Assembly (NCBI GenBank): GCA_026710795.1
Contig: JAPOQK010000103.1
Span: 1 to 64,000 of the forward strand
Reading direction: 5' to 3'
DNA: 64,000 nucleotides
Source: Candidatus Poribacteria bacterium
GTDB lineage: Bacteria; Poribacteria; WGA-4E; WGA-3G
The position numbers and the translations under genes are program-made. Below are positions 51,697 to 61,295 of this stretch, piece by piece (positions within the stretch are counted from its first letter, which is position 1; the number at the start of each line of letters is the position of its first letter). Under the pieces are notes generated by a model. That model worked only from the letters and a program-made list of their open reading frames with translations. It ran no database searches and had not been told where the DNA came from.

Positions 51697-53649
51697 ATGG
51701 ACACTCAACCTGCCACATTAGCAAGACCCTCTCAGATTCCTTCCCACGGGGTTACGTTTAAATCCATACTAATTGCTGCTGTTCTAATTCCCATAAATTG
51801 CTATTGGGTAATTGAAATGGAGGTAATCCGTTATTCTGGACATCCTGTAACAATTTCACTCTTTTTCAATGTAATTTTTAGTTTGTTCGTGGTAATAGGT
51901 TTTAACCAGTTGTTGCGTCGATTTCTTCCTCGACTGGCATTAGTACAAAGCGAATTGGTCATTGTATATCTAATGCTTTCCATTGCATCAGGAATAACTG
52001 GTCACGATATGCTGGAAATATTGGTGCCGATGTTAGGGCATGCCTTTCGTTTTGCTACACCAGAAAATGAATGGCAGCAGTTGTTTTTACCATTTCTCCC
52101 AGAATGGTTGACGGTTAGCAACAGTAAATTATTGCAGGGTTACTATGAAGGAGATTTACCGCTCTATACAATTGAGACCTTATTGGGTTGGGCAACACCT
52201 GTCTTGTGGTGGACAGCATTCATCACTGTTTTGGTTTTCGGTATGCTGTGTATAAATGTTATCATACGGAAACAGTGGATTGAATATGAAAAACTAAGCT
52301 ATCCAATTATACACCTTCCGCTTAATCTTACTGAAACACACAATAATCGTTTTTTCAAAAATAAGTTAATGTGGCTCGGCTTTGGCATTGCTGGTGGTTT
52401 GGCATTATGGAACGGTATCAGTTTTCTATTCCCATATATACCAGAATTACGCACCCGTAATCAGAGTTATCAGGTCTTTACCGATAGTCCTTGGAACGCT
52501 ATGGGCAGGATTCCTTTTTCACTATATCCATTTGCGATTGGTCTTGGTTTCTTCATACCACTCGATCTATCATTTTCTTGCTGGTTTTTTTTCTGGTATT
52601 GGCGGTTATTACGGGTTGTAGGTGCAATGTTTGGGTTTCGAAATCTACCCAGTTTTCCATATATGAACGAGCAAGCATCTGGAGGATATCTGGCATTGTG
52701 CGTTTTAGCAGTTTGGGCAAGTCGACGACATCTTCTAAATGTAGGACAGACGATCTTTGGTCGAAACACCTCGCAAAAGGATACAGATACTCCAATCTCT
52801 TATGGAACTGCAGTTTTTGGTCTAATTGGCGTAATGATTGCTCTGGTTATATTTTGTTATTATGGAGGGGCAAACATTGGGATTATGTTTGCTTTTTTCG
52901 TTATCTATTATATGATTTCTATAGCAATCACACGGATGCGTGCGGAGTTGGGGACTCCAGTTCATGATTTACACTATTCCGGTCCAGACCAAATCCTAAC
53001 ACGAGTCATGGGAACACGACGGTTAGGCAGGGATAATCTTATTATGTTTTCTATGTTTTGGTTCATAAACCGTGCCTATAGAAGTCACCCGATGCCTCAT
53101 CAATTAGAAGGATTTAAAATAATTGAACGCACTAACATGACGATGCGCAGGATCATCTTTGCGTTGATGTTTGCTACAGTCTTAGGGTCATTAGCAGGAT
53201 TTTGGTCATTAATTGACAGAGGGTATCAATTGGGCATGGAAGTACGAGCATCCTCTCCATCTCTGACAGCATTTGGTATTGAACCATATCGACGTTTAGC
53301 GGGATGGTTACAATCCTCATCCGATACACTTATACCAGAAAGTGGGTTTATGGGTTTCGGTTTTCTAATGACAACCGTACTGATGGTTTTTCGCATGCGA
53401 TTTGTGTGGTGGCCATTTCATCCTGCCGGATTTGCTATTTCTACCAGTTGGGGTATGAATGTTACTTGGGGTTGTCTTTTTATGAGTTGGTTAATAAAAC
53501 TCATCATACTCAAGTATGGTGGACCAATTAAATATCGTCAATTTGCTCCTTTCTTCTTAGGTCTCATTCTCGGAGAATTTACAGTGGGGAGCGTCTGGAC
53601 AATTATTGGAATTGTAGGAGGTATACCAACCTACGGATTTTGGGTTTAA
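51697..53649 (+). CDS. Polytopic membrane protein, DUF6785/DUF6784-like
   Basis: A 650-residue protein with about fourteen hydrophobic segments, for example SILIAAVLIPINCYWVIEME, ISLFFNVIFSLFVVIGFNQL, VLWWTAFITVLVFGMLCINV and GLIGVMIALVIFCYYGGANI. Conserved-looking loops include YEKLSYPIIHLPLNLTE, FPYMNEQASGGYLALC and RMRAELGTPVHDLHYSGPDQ. This pattern matches a family of large membrane proteins of unknown function common in Planctomycetes and related bacteria, distantly like oligopeptide (OPT) transporters. A transport role is inferred. Its stop shares a TTAA palindrome with the converging P-type ATPase-like gene. Confidence 0.8.
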   Translation: MDTQPATLARPSQIPSHGVTFKSILIAAVLIPINCYWVIEMEVIRYSGHPVTISLFFNVIFSLFVVIGFNQLLRRFLPRLALVQSELVIVYLMLSIASGITGHDMLEILVPMLGHAFRFATPENEWQQLFLPFLPEWLTVSNSKLLQGYYEGDLPLYTIETLLGWATPVLWWTAFITVLVFGMLCINVIIRKQWIEYEKLSYPIIHLPLNLTETHNNRFFKNKLMWLGFGIAGGLALWNGISFLFPYIPELRTRNQSYQVFTDSPWNAMGRIPFSLYPFAIGLGFFIPLDLSFSCWFFFWYWRLLRVVGAMFGFRNLPSFPYMNEQASGGYLALCVLAVWASRRHLLNVGQTIFGRNTSQKDTDTPISYGTAVFGLIGVMIALVIFCYYGGANIGIMFAFFVIYYMISIAITRMRAELGTPVHDLHYSGPDQILTRVMGTRRLGRDNLIMFSMFWFINRAYRSHPMPHQLEGFKIIERTNMTMRRIIFALMFATVLGSLAGFWSLIDRGYQLGMEVRASSPSLTAFGIEPYRRLAGWLQSSSDTLIPESGFMGFGFLMTTVLMVFRMRFVWWPFHPAGFAISTSWGMNVTWGCLFMSWLIKLIILKYGGPIKYRQFAPFFLGLILGEFTVGSVWTIIGIVGGIPTYGFWV

Positions 53650-56372
53650 TTGTTTTCTTTCCGTGGGTTGATCGCCAGATTTAATGGTAATAGGAGTAAA
53701 ATAAGACAACACAAACCTGATATTATCCATTCTTGTTGAAGTGGGACCATACCCAATAGGTCTTGCATAGGCTTAAAATATAATGCAGACACATGAATGC
53801 CAATTGCCAATATGAATATAACAAACAATCTTATATTAGCGAACATTCTCTTAAACAGAGATTCCCAAGGATATCGTACACATTGGAAGTAGGAAATAAT
53901 TTGTGCTAAAATCAAAGTTGTACATGCTGCCGTTTGTGCCTCTATTAGATTGGATTCAGTTGATGTAGATATTACCACTAAAAAATGGATAATGGTCATT
54001 AAACTAATAACAAAACTACGACAAATAATATCAAAGACAGCAGTTTTTGGAAACAGTAGGGTAATCCTTCTGGGAATATGTTGTTTTACATTGACAGAAA
54101 TTCTATCGTATCCTAATCCTATTGCTGGAAGCATCGTTGTTATAAATTGAACCCAGATGATATGGGTTAACGTTAATGGCATTTCAAAGTTGAATGCCCT
54201 TGATAGAATCAATCCAAAAATGACAGTCAAGAATTGTGTAAGCGTACATGAAAGACACCACCGAAGAGTCCCTGATAGGTTGTTATATGCCTCACGTGCA
54301 TAGAGCAGACAATCTTTAACTGCTTTGAATCCTTTATCAACAATCAGACAATCCGCGTGGTCTTGTGCGAAATGTGAAGCATAACTTGTATCTGCAAATG
54401 CCAGATCCGCAGCAAGCATCGCACGTTGATCGTTCGAATTCTGCCCTAAGATCCCTACAGAATGACTGTGTCGTTTTAAACTACGAACAATATTCCGTCG
54501 TTGTTCTGGGGTCAGTTGAGAATAAGCAGTCAAATTTGGCACTTCTTTGTCAAACTCTTGGGTCGTTAGGTCCATGAGTTCATCCCTAGATCCAACCGAA
54601 TTGCGTGTATGAATTAATCCAAGTTCTTTAGCTAAATCTGTTGTTGTCTGTTTATCACTATCACTAATAAGGATGACCTTTAAACCAGTATCAAGGAAAG
54701 ACTTAATCACCTCTTTTGTCTCGTCAGTATCAGTTACAGAAAAACTAATGAATCCTAAAAAGGTAGACATTCCCTGAACTTCCGATGGATTGAGTGGCAC
54801 ATCGGAATGTAAAGTAGCAACACCGTAAACCATATCCCTGGTATTTTGCATGTAATTGAGTGTTTCACTATATATCTCATATTGATCATTATAGAATTCA
54901 GTGAGTTCTCCGTTCAAAAGGATTGAATTGCAGGCTTCAAGCACATTTCTTGCATTGCCAAAAATTAGGTTGAGATACTCGTTTTCACCTGTTTCAAACA
55001 CATGGAGTTCATAACCGAAATTTGGTGTCCATGGGTATTCTGCAACAAGATGATAATTTGATTTAAGTTCTGCAAACGCGTATCCGAGTTGCTCTAATGT
55101 ATCACCGATTACTTGCTGATGAGATTGATCCACATCGGTTCTATCATAATAGCGTTCACCAGAAGTTCCCAAACCCGCTGCCAGAATAAGACCAGGCGCG
55201 CCTTGAGGAATTTGAAACCGAGGGGGTATTTCGTTGACACGATTGCTTTTTTCTTCAGGGGCATAGGAATCGAGTGATTGTAACCATTTTTCCCATACTG
55301 ACCGATTAACCAGTTGTTCATCAACAAAGATATTTGAAATTGTTAGAGATTTTGTGCTTGCGATTCCCTTTTCATCAGAACAAAGAGCAGTTAAACGGTT
55401 CAATTTCTCAAGGAAATTCCTATTCCTTAATACTATTCCTTCCTTAAGTATATTGAAGGTCTTCAAATCCAGTATTGCTTGTAGAAGTAAAGATAGGTCA
55501 TACGGTGTTGCAGCGATAGCAAAAATTAAACCGAAATCAAGGAAATGTTTCCAATTCGGTTGTTCATTCTGTTGTGATGTTTGCCACCATAATAAAGCAA
55601 CTGCTAATCCTCCCACAACCAAACCAGCAACAATTAAAATATCATTAAAGAACTTTATCTGATTCTTGGCAACAGTCATCTCATCCGGCATTGGACGTGT
55701 AGGTGAATGGCTCTGATACATTTCCAATTCATCACCTATTCTAACAACAATCGCATGACCCACTCCTGTATCAACATACGTGCCACCAAAAACCATATTT
55801 GCTTGTTTTTCTGCTGAGAGTCCTGTCTCGTTTATTTCCAATGCATTTTTGTCAGCTGATCCGCTGCTACCAAATAAACCTGATTCATTTACAGTTAAAC
55901 CATCAGCTTCAACAATTCGGGCATCGGCAGGTATGTAATTGCCTGGTCTAAGTAGTAGTAGGTCACCAGGTACAATATCGGAGGAGGGGCATTTCTCTTG
56001 CTTTCCTTGTCGAATAACCGAAACCGTTAGGTTGAATTCCGATTTAAGTCGGTTATTCTTGTTTTGAAAGTTAATTAGAATAATTATAGTCCATGAAATA
56101 GAAATAATGACGATCGCAGCAATAAGTGCAATTTTTGGGGTTTGCTCGGATAATCCAAAGACAATTGACGCAATTATTAAAAGCAGTAATCTCCAATTAA
56201 ATATAGACTCGAGAAAGTATCCAATTTTCCAAGAATGGATTTGAGTTTTCGGTTCATTTTTTCCATAACGACTCTGTAACTCTTCTACATCAGAATGGTT
56301 TAACCCGGATTCCAAATCGGAATTAAATTGGTTAAGCAGAAAAGAGATGCTTTCTGCATAAAAATTAGACAT
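53646..56372 (-). CDS. P-type ATPase-like protein with eroded catalytic motifs
   Basis: A 908-residue membrane protein with P2-type (SERCA-like) cation ATPase architecture: N-terminal cation_ATPase_N-like region, actuator domain (DIVPGDLLLLRPGNYIPADA), M4, P/N domains and six C-terminal helices. The ATG at 56372 follows TTAGGAAAGAAT. Every signature is altered. DKTGT is D333-E-K-G-I; the actuator TGES is FGSS; the M4 PEGLP is TPYDLS; the KGA nucleotide motif is FGNA; GDGVND is GQNSND. The frame is intact over 2.7 kb, so it is not simply decaying. ATP-driven transport seems unlikely; a pseudoenzyme or regulatory role is inferred. It lies downstream of thrB. Confidence 0.88.
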   Translation of the reverse strand: MSNFYAESISFLLNQFNSDLESGLNHSDVEELQSRYGKNEPKTQIHSWKIGYFLESIFNWRLLLLIIASIVFGLSEQTPKIALIAAIVIISISWTIIILINFQNKNNRLKSEFNLTVSVIRQGKQEKCPSSDIVPGDLLLLRPGNYIPADARIVEADGLTVNESGLFGSSGSADKNALEINETGLSAEKQANMVFGGTYVDTGVGHAIVVRIGDELEMYQSHSPTRPMPDEMTVAKNQIKFFNDILIVAGLVVGGLAVALLWWQTSQQNEQPNWKHFLDFGLIFAIAATPYDLSLLLQAILDLKTFNILKEGIVLRNRNFLEKLNRLTALCSDEKGIASTKSLTISNIFVDEQLVNRSVWEKWLQSLDSYAPEEKSNRVNEIPPRFQIPQGAPGLILAAGLGTSGERYYDRTDVDQSHQQVIGDTLEQLGYAFAELKSNYHLVAEYPWTPNFGYELHVFETGENEYLNLIFGNARNVLEACNSILLNGELTEFYNDQYEIYSETLNYMQNTRDMVYGVATLHSDVPLNPSEVQGMSTFLGFISFSVTDTDETKEVIKSFLDTGLKVILISDSDKQTTTDLAKELGLIHTRNSVGSRDELMDLTTQEFDKEVPNLTAYSQLTPEQRRNIVRSLKRHSHSVGILGQNSNDQRAMLAADLAFADTSYASHFAQDHADCLIVDKGFKAVKDCLLYAREAYNNLSGTLRWCLSCTLTQFLTVIFGLILSRAFNFEMPLTLTHIIWVQFITTMLPAIGLGYDRISVNVKQHIPRRITLLFPKTAVFDIICRSFVISLMTIIHFLVVISTSTESNLIEAQTAACTTLILAQIISYFQCVRYPWESLFKRMFANIRLFVIFILAIGIHVSALYFKPMQDLLGMVPLQQEWIISGLCCLILLLLPLNLAINPRKENN

Positions 56373-56431
56373 ATTCTTTCCTAACGTCACTCGTTTTGGA
56401 CAACATTAAAATATACTATAGAAAAATGGAA

Positions 56432-57349
56432 TTAGGCGTTATCGGTGATAAGTCTTGCACCTTCTACATCAATTCCAAGCATTAGTATTTCGCTCGGTAT
56501 TTCATGTTGGTTAAAGGCATTTTGCATGCTGTTTCCTACTTCCTGCATGTTATCAAGACAGTAGGCTGCAATAGTAGGTCCTGCTCCACTCAATGCAGTA
56601 CACAGTGCCCCCGATGATATTGCAGCATCAACTACATCATCAAATCCAGGAATAAGTGTGCTGCGGTAAGGCTGGTGTAACTTATCATTCATTGCTGTTG
56701 ATAACATCTCTAATTTTCCTGTTGCTACACATGCAACAAGCAGAGAACTACGACTAATATTATAGATAGCGTCAGAAAAATCAACTGTTTTTGGTAATAT
56801 GTTCCGTGCTTTCTGTGTGGATAATGTAAATTCTGGGATTGCCAGTACTACTTGTAGTGCTGGATCACATGCAACCTGTATAGTATGTATATGTTTATCC
56901 TCTTGTACAGATATAACCAAACCACCATACAAAGAAGCAGCGACATTATCCGGATGCCCCTCAAGAGTTGATGCAAAATTGAGCAAATCTGAACGAGAAA
57001 ACGGATTCTCACACATTACATTGGCTGTTAATAGACCTCCCAGAATAGCAGTGCCACTTCCACCTAAACCACGAATAGCAGGTATCCCATTCGCTATGGT
57101 CAATCTTAACCCTTTCGGTTGCACTTTTCCACTCTGTTGATATATGGTTTCTACTGCTTGAAACGCAATATGCTCAGGACTACTCGGAATTTTATCAACA
57201 TCAACACCACTTACCACAACTTCTGATCTTGTACCACAAATTTCCAATGTTACGGTACTGTAGAGTTCCAATGCAAGACCAAGCACATCAAATCCAGGAC
57301 CTAAATTTGTAGTGCTGGCAGGAATACGCGCGGTTACTTTAATTGACAT
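56432..57349 (-). CDS. thrB: Homoserine kinase
   Basis: A 305-residue GHMP-family kinase that phosphorylates homoserine in threonine synthesis. ARIPASTTNLGPGFDVLGLA at the N-terminus, IPAIRGLGGSGTAILGGLL as ATP-binding loop, EGHPDNVAASLYGG and the C-terminal ALSGAGPTIAAYC are the family's three motifs. In the ATP loop the usual GLGSSAA is GLGGSGT, keeping one of the two serines. The start follows AATAGGGAATTGTTCGT. It lies 22 bp after the aspartate aminotransferase gene, and the two form a small aspartate-family amino-acid operon. Cytoplasmic. Confidence 0.94.
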   Translation of the reverse strand: MSIKVTARIPASTTNLGPGFDVLGLALELYSTVTLEICGTRSEVVVSGVDVDKIPSSPEHIAFQAVETIYQQSGKVQPKGLRLTIANGIPAIRGLGGSGTAILGGLLTANVMCENPFSRSDLLNFASTLEGHPDNVAASLYGGLVISVQEDKHIHTIQVACDPALQVVLAIPEFTLSTQKARNILPKTVDFSDAIYNISRSSLLVACVATGKLEMLSTAMNDKLHQPYRSTLIPGFDDVVDAAISSGALCTALSGAGPTIAAYCLDNMQEVGNSMQNAFNQHEIPSEILMLGIDVEGARLITDNA

Positions 57350-57371
57350 ACGAACAATTCCCTATTCTGCT

Positions 57372-58544
57372 CTACAACTTCGCTAATGCAGTGCGGATTC
57401 GACTCAATGCATCGTTGATATTATCCAAAGAATTGGCATAAGATAGTCTTAGATAACCATCACCATATTTGCCGAAAGCAGTACCAGGTAATAGTGCGAC
57501 TCCTACTTCATCCATTAAATAATCAGCGAGTGCTTCACACGGCATAGATATTTGTGTGACATTCGGAAAGACATAGAATGAACCGAGTGGTTTTACACAC
57601 GAGATTCCTTCAATTGCATTTAAACCATCAACGATGGTATCTCTTCGAATTCTAAATTCGGTTACCATATCTGAAACAAAAGTTTGAGGTCCAGTCAATG
57701 CTTCTATCCCAGCAATTTGTGTGAAGGTCGCAGTACATGAATTTGAGTTAATAGTTAACTGTGTTATCTTGTCAGCGATTTCTCGTGGGGCAATACCATA
57801 GCCGAGTCTCCAACCAGTCATAGCGTATGTTTTTGAATGACCATCTATAAGTATAGTCCGTTCTTTCATTCCTGGAAGACTGATGACACTTTTATGGGAT
57901 CCTTCGTAAAGGAGACGTGAATAGACTTCGTCAGTTAGAATATAAAAATTGTGTTTTTCGGAGAGTTCTGCTATTGCATTGAGATCTGTTTCTGTGAGGG
58001 TTCCACCTGTTGGGTTTTGTGGAGAATTGAGTATCAATAATTTTGTGCGATCAGAAATCGCATCAATTAAATCGTCAATTCTAAAGCGGAAACCTACCTC
58101 TTCACGAAGCGCAAGAGGAACGGCTTTTCCGCCAATAAAATCAATAACCGATTCGTATACAGGGAAACCGGGTTCAGGATAGATTACTTCATCACCATCA
58201 TCTATTAAAGCTAAAATAGTGAAGAATATAATTGGTTTGGCACCAGGGGTAACAGTCACTTCGTCAGGATGTATGTCAACACCCCGTGTCTCAGAAATAT
58301 GGTGCGCAACAACTTCTCGGAATTCGGGTAAACCTGCTGATGGACAATAACCTGTATGTCCATCTTTCATTGCCTTGAATGCTGCTTCACATACATTCAT
58401 CGGGGTCGAAAAGTCCGGTTGACCTATTTCTAAATGAATAATATCTTTGCCTTGTGCTTCTAAACCTTTTGCTTTTGCTAATACCTCAAATGCCGATTCT
58501 GTTCCCAAGCGATTCATACGCTTGGCAAATGTAGAACTTACCAA
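57372..58544 (-). CDS. aspB: Aspartate aminotransferase (class I/II, AspB type)
   Basis: A 390-residue PLP enzyme exchanging amino groups between aspartate and 2-oxoglutarate (or a related pair). LEIGQPDFSTP, TGYCPSAGLPEFREVVA, NSPQNPTGGTL, LTDEVYSRLLYEG and the Schiff-base Lys238 in GHSKTYAMTGWRLGY are diagnostic; Arg for the substrate carboxylate is in YLRLSYANS. The start is TTG at 58544, supported by AAGGAGGATAATT immediately upstream. It supplies or consumes aspartate upstream of homoserine kinase, which follows after 22 bp. Exact amino-acid preference cannot be fixed from sequence. Confidence 0.93.
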   Translation of the reverse strand: MVSSTFAKRMNRLGTESAFEVLAKAKGLEAQGKDIIHLEIGQPDFSTPMNVCEAAFKAMKDGHTGYCPSAGLPEFREVVAHHISETRGVDIHPDEVTVTPGAKPIIFFTILALIDDGDEVIYPEPGFPVYESVIDFIGGKAVPLALREEVGFRFRIDDLIDAISDRTKLLILNSPQNPTGGTLTETDLNAIAELSEKHNFYILTDEVYSRLLYEGSHKSVISLPGMKERTILIDGHSKTYAMTGWRLGYGIAPREIADKITQLTINSNSCTATFTQIAGIEALTGPQTFVSDMVTEFRIRRDTIVDGLNAIEGISCVKPLGSFYVFPNVTQISMPCEALADYLMDEVGVALLPGTAFGKYGDGYLRLSYANSLDNINDALSRIRTALAKL

Positions 58545-58615
58545 AATTATCCTCCTTTTTGGTGACCGCGAATTTATGACACATCTTGCCCTAATTTATC
58601 CTAATGAATGATTGT

Positions 58616-59635
58616 CTATTCAGGCTTTATGATGAAACCTCTTGTCCCAACTAACCATGCATTCATCTTATCAAGAACGAATACTTTTTCCATTTTTTCT
58701 TTCGATTCTTCAAGTGTCCAAGACTTTCCTCCATCGGTTGTGCTTAATACGACACCTACTCCGATGTCACCACCAACTGCCCATCCGATATTCGTATCTG
58801 CAAATCGAACACTGCGTATGGTTTCTTCTGTGCCACTTGTCTGTTCTGTCCAGGTATTTCCACCATTATTTGTGTGGAGTATCAGACCATTTTCCCCCAC
58901 TGCCCAACCTACTGATGCATCAAGGAAGAAAATGTCTTCAAGTATATCCTCTTTTCCTGTCTCTTGTGGATTCCATGTTTGTGCACCATCTTCAGTTTTT
59001 AGAATAATACTTTTTTGGGTTTTATCTCTTGGGAAAACACGCACGCCTGCCACCCAGCCATTTTTCTCGTCAATGAACTGAACAGCATTAAACATGCTGG
59101 CATCGTCATCACCTACTTCTCCTACAATTCCACCTTGTAGAATTTTCCATTGACGACCCCCGTTTCTGGTAGAAATGATTGTATCATTTTGTCCAACTGC
59201 GAATCCAACATCTTTGTTTACGAAATGAATACTTGTCAATGTTGTTCCAACTTTACTTATTTGTATATCCCAGTCTTTACCGTTGGTAGTATTGGCAATT
59301 ACACCGTTTTGCCCAACTGCCCAACCGTGTTTGGCATCCAAAAAGTAGATTTCGGTTAGGTCTGATTCAAGTTTGATTTCCGATCTTTCCCATGTTTTCC
59401 CACCATCCATAGTAAATCCAATGAATCCAGGATTTTCATAATCTTCAAATGATGTTCCGGCAACCCAACCTGTTTGTTTGCCTGTAAATGTAATCGTCAT
59501 ATAATCACGGATTGCTGGATCGTTTTGTTGCAGGATGACCCATCCTGCAACGGCAGGTAATGTAAATATCAAACTACACAAAATAGTAAATTTAATAAAA
59601 TATGATTGGCGTAGAATTAACTTTAATTTGCTCAT
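58616..59635 (-). CDS. Exported YCF48/BNR-repeat propeller protein
   Basis: A 339-residue protein with an N-terminal signal segment (about 14-30, FTILCSLIFTLPAVAG). The remainder consists of six or seven repeats of the YCF48/BNR type: GWAVGQNGVIANTTNGKDWD, GFAVGQNDTIISTRNGGRQW, GWAVGENGLILHTNNGGNTW and GWAVGGDIGVGVVLSTTDGG. In phototrophs the homologue assists photosystem II assembly, but such propellers are widespread in non-phototrophs and probably act as binding scaffolds. No photosynthesis gene is present here. The start follows AAAGGAGAAATT. Single-gene unit. Confidence 0.9.
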   Translation of the reverse strand: MSKLKLILRQSYFIKFTILCSLIFTLPAVAGWVILQQNDPAIRDYMTITFTGKQTGWVAGTSFEDYENPGFIGFTMDGGKTWERSEIKLESDLTEIYFLDAKHGWAVGQNGVIANTTNGKDWDIQISKVGTTLTSIHFVNKDVGFAVGQNDTIISTRNGGRQWKILQGGIVGEVGDDDASMFNAVQFIDEKNGWVAGVRVFPRDKTQKSIILKTEDGAQTWNPQETGKEDILEDIFFLDASVGWAVGENGLILHTNNGGNTWTEQTSGTEETIRSVRFADTNIGWAVGGDIGVGVVLSTTDGGKSWTLEESKEKMEKVFVLDKMNAWLVGTRGFIIKPE

Positions 59636-59881
59636 AATTTCTCCTTTTAATATAGATTCTTCTAAGATGAATCTGATTTATAGTATAACTATAATTCTAA
59701 CAATTAGTCAAATAATTGTAAATTAATGTAAGTATTTTTATATAACACTATTATGAAATAACATTTTCTATTACGATTCTACAACTATCAACAACAATAA
59801 ACCAATACTTTAATATTTTGATACATCCTAATCTATTTAATGCTACTATCAATCAACAGCGTTTGCTTGATATGTATCATT

Positions 59882-61279
59882 CTATTTTGCCACAATGATT
59901 GTTCCGGTCTTGAAACTGTTGCCTACCTGTAATTGATATAGATAAATACCACTTTCGACAATATCTCCATTCTCGTTTTTACCATCCCATCTCAATTCAT
60001 TTTCTCCAAGTTGCGCGGTGAGTGTTTTTACCAATACACCATTCAGATTATAGAGAAGGACACTGAACTCTCCATCACTATCATCTATGGTCTGTATGGG
60101 AAACACGACCATATTGAAATCGGAATCATTTGAAAGTGGTGTGAACGGATTTGGATACGGTTTATTAAAAATACGGTATCTTTTCGTTACTGGTGCAGAT
60201 TTATTATCCGCTTCGTCTATTGCGATTACTGCATAGGTATAACTACCAACAGTCAGAGGTCTACGATCAATATATTCATATTCCGAAGTACTATTTGTGG
60301 AACTATTCACAGGTATTTCCCCATCAACCAATTGTTCTAAAGCAGTAGATTCTGAGGATCCGAACAGTATATGATACTTTGTAGTGTCTCGACTTTCACT
60401 GGGTTTCCATGTAACCTTGATACCTTCATCAATACGATCTATACCGATTATAGTTGGAGGATCAGGGGCTGCTGTGTCTTCCGTAACCTTGACGGTTTGT
60501 ATAGGTGACCTGTCAGATTGCAGTAAAATCGTCTTATACGCAGTAATTTCATATAGATGATCCCCTGGGGTAACATTTATATCACGGTAAGTTGTTGATG
60601 CACGGTTTTCAACCTGTATTTGGAAATCTTTGTCTCGATATATCAGGTATCCATTGACATCTGGATCTGTCGAATTTTTCCATCGTAAGGTAACATCATT
60701 TTCACCATTTTTGTCTGCTTCAGCAGTGAAATTTGACACAGGACCGGGAGGAACATTAGGTATAATTTGCAAAGTAAAATCATCATTATTGAGTTTACTA
60801 TCAGCTTGTCCTTCACGGATATATTCTCCGACTGGAACATCATCGGGATTTCGCAGCTGCACACTGAATTCTGCTAAAAAAATGTTATTCGGTGTGCGTG
60901 AATCAAATGTAATATCAAATATGGAATTTTGAGAATCATTAATAACTTCTGTGAGTTCTACGCGTAGAACATTACCTCCAGAAACCACAGCCGTAGCAGA
61001 TAACTTTACACCATCTCTTGTAACACTTTTAAAATCCGATACCTGAGTAACAAAACCGTTGGGCATGGTAATTTCTATCGTCTTAATTTCTTCACCTGGC
61101 ACAGCAAGCGATCTGTCGACTGAAAGGGTCACGATTAATGGTACAGTTGAACTGGCAGGCACAATACCGACGGTTTCACCAACTACGTTTATTTCACCAT
61201 GCGATGTGACTGCACTATAACTATTTAGAGAAGATAGAAGATATACAATAATGATGAAGATATAGATGGCGTTTTTCAT
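59882..61279 (-). CDS. Exported fibronectin-type protein with FlgD-like C-terminal tail
   Basis: A 465-residue secreted protein. Signal peptide at 1-23 (MKNAIYIFIIIVYLLSSLNS, then YSA). A cohesin-like beta domain (about 28-165), then two fibronectin type III domains (about 175-270, PGPVSNFTAEADKNGENDVT; and 275-370, PPTIIGIDRIDEGIKVTWKP). The last 90 residues (NKPYPNPFTPLSND ... LRWDGKNENGDIVESGIYLY) form a FlgD-type Ig/T9SS-like sorting tail. It lies 16 bp after the PorV-like barrel gene; in type IX secretion PorV shuttles cargo bearing such tails, so they may work as carrier and cargo. Other secretion genes are not in the window. Confidence 0.85.
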   Translation of the reverse strand: MKNAIYIFIIIVYLLSSLNSYSAVTSHGEINVVGETVGIVPASSTVPLIVTLSVDRSLAVPGEEIKTIEITMPNGFVTQVSDFKSVTRDGVKLSATAVVSGGNVLRVELTEVINDSQNSIFDITFDSRTPNNIFLAEFSVQLRNPDDVPVGEYIREGQADSKLNNDDFTLQIIPNVPPGPVSNFTAEADKNGENDVTLRWKNSTDPDVNGYLIYRDKDFQIQVENRASTTYRDINVTPGDHLYEITAYKTILLQSDRSPIQTVKVTEDTAAPDPPTIIGIDRIDEGIKVTWKPSESRDTTKYHILFGSSESTALEQLVDGEIPVNSSTNSTSEYEYIDRRPLTVGSYTYAVIAIDEADNKSAPVTKRYRIFNKPYPNPFTPLSNDSDFNMVVFPIQTIDDSDGEFSVLLYNLNGVLVKTLTAQLGENELRWDGKNENGDIVESGIYLYQLQVGNSFKTGTIIVAK

Positions 61280-61295
61280 GAAGTATTTCCCTTCC

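Noticed and set aside
53646-56372. Annotating the gene as a functional calcium/cation-transporting P-type ATPase.
   Set aside because: The phosphorylation, actuator, ion-binding and hinge motifs are all substituted, so a transport function is not supported.
58616-59635. Possible photosystem II assembly factor indicating a phototroph.
   Set aside because: YCF48-type propellers are common in non-phototrophs and no photosynthesis gene occurs in the window.
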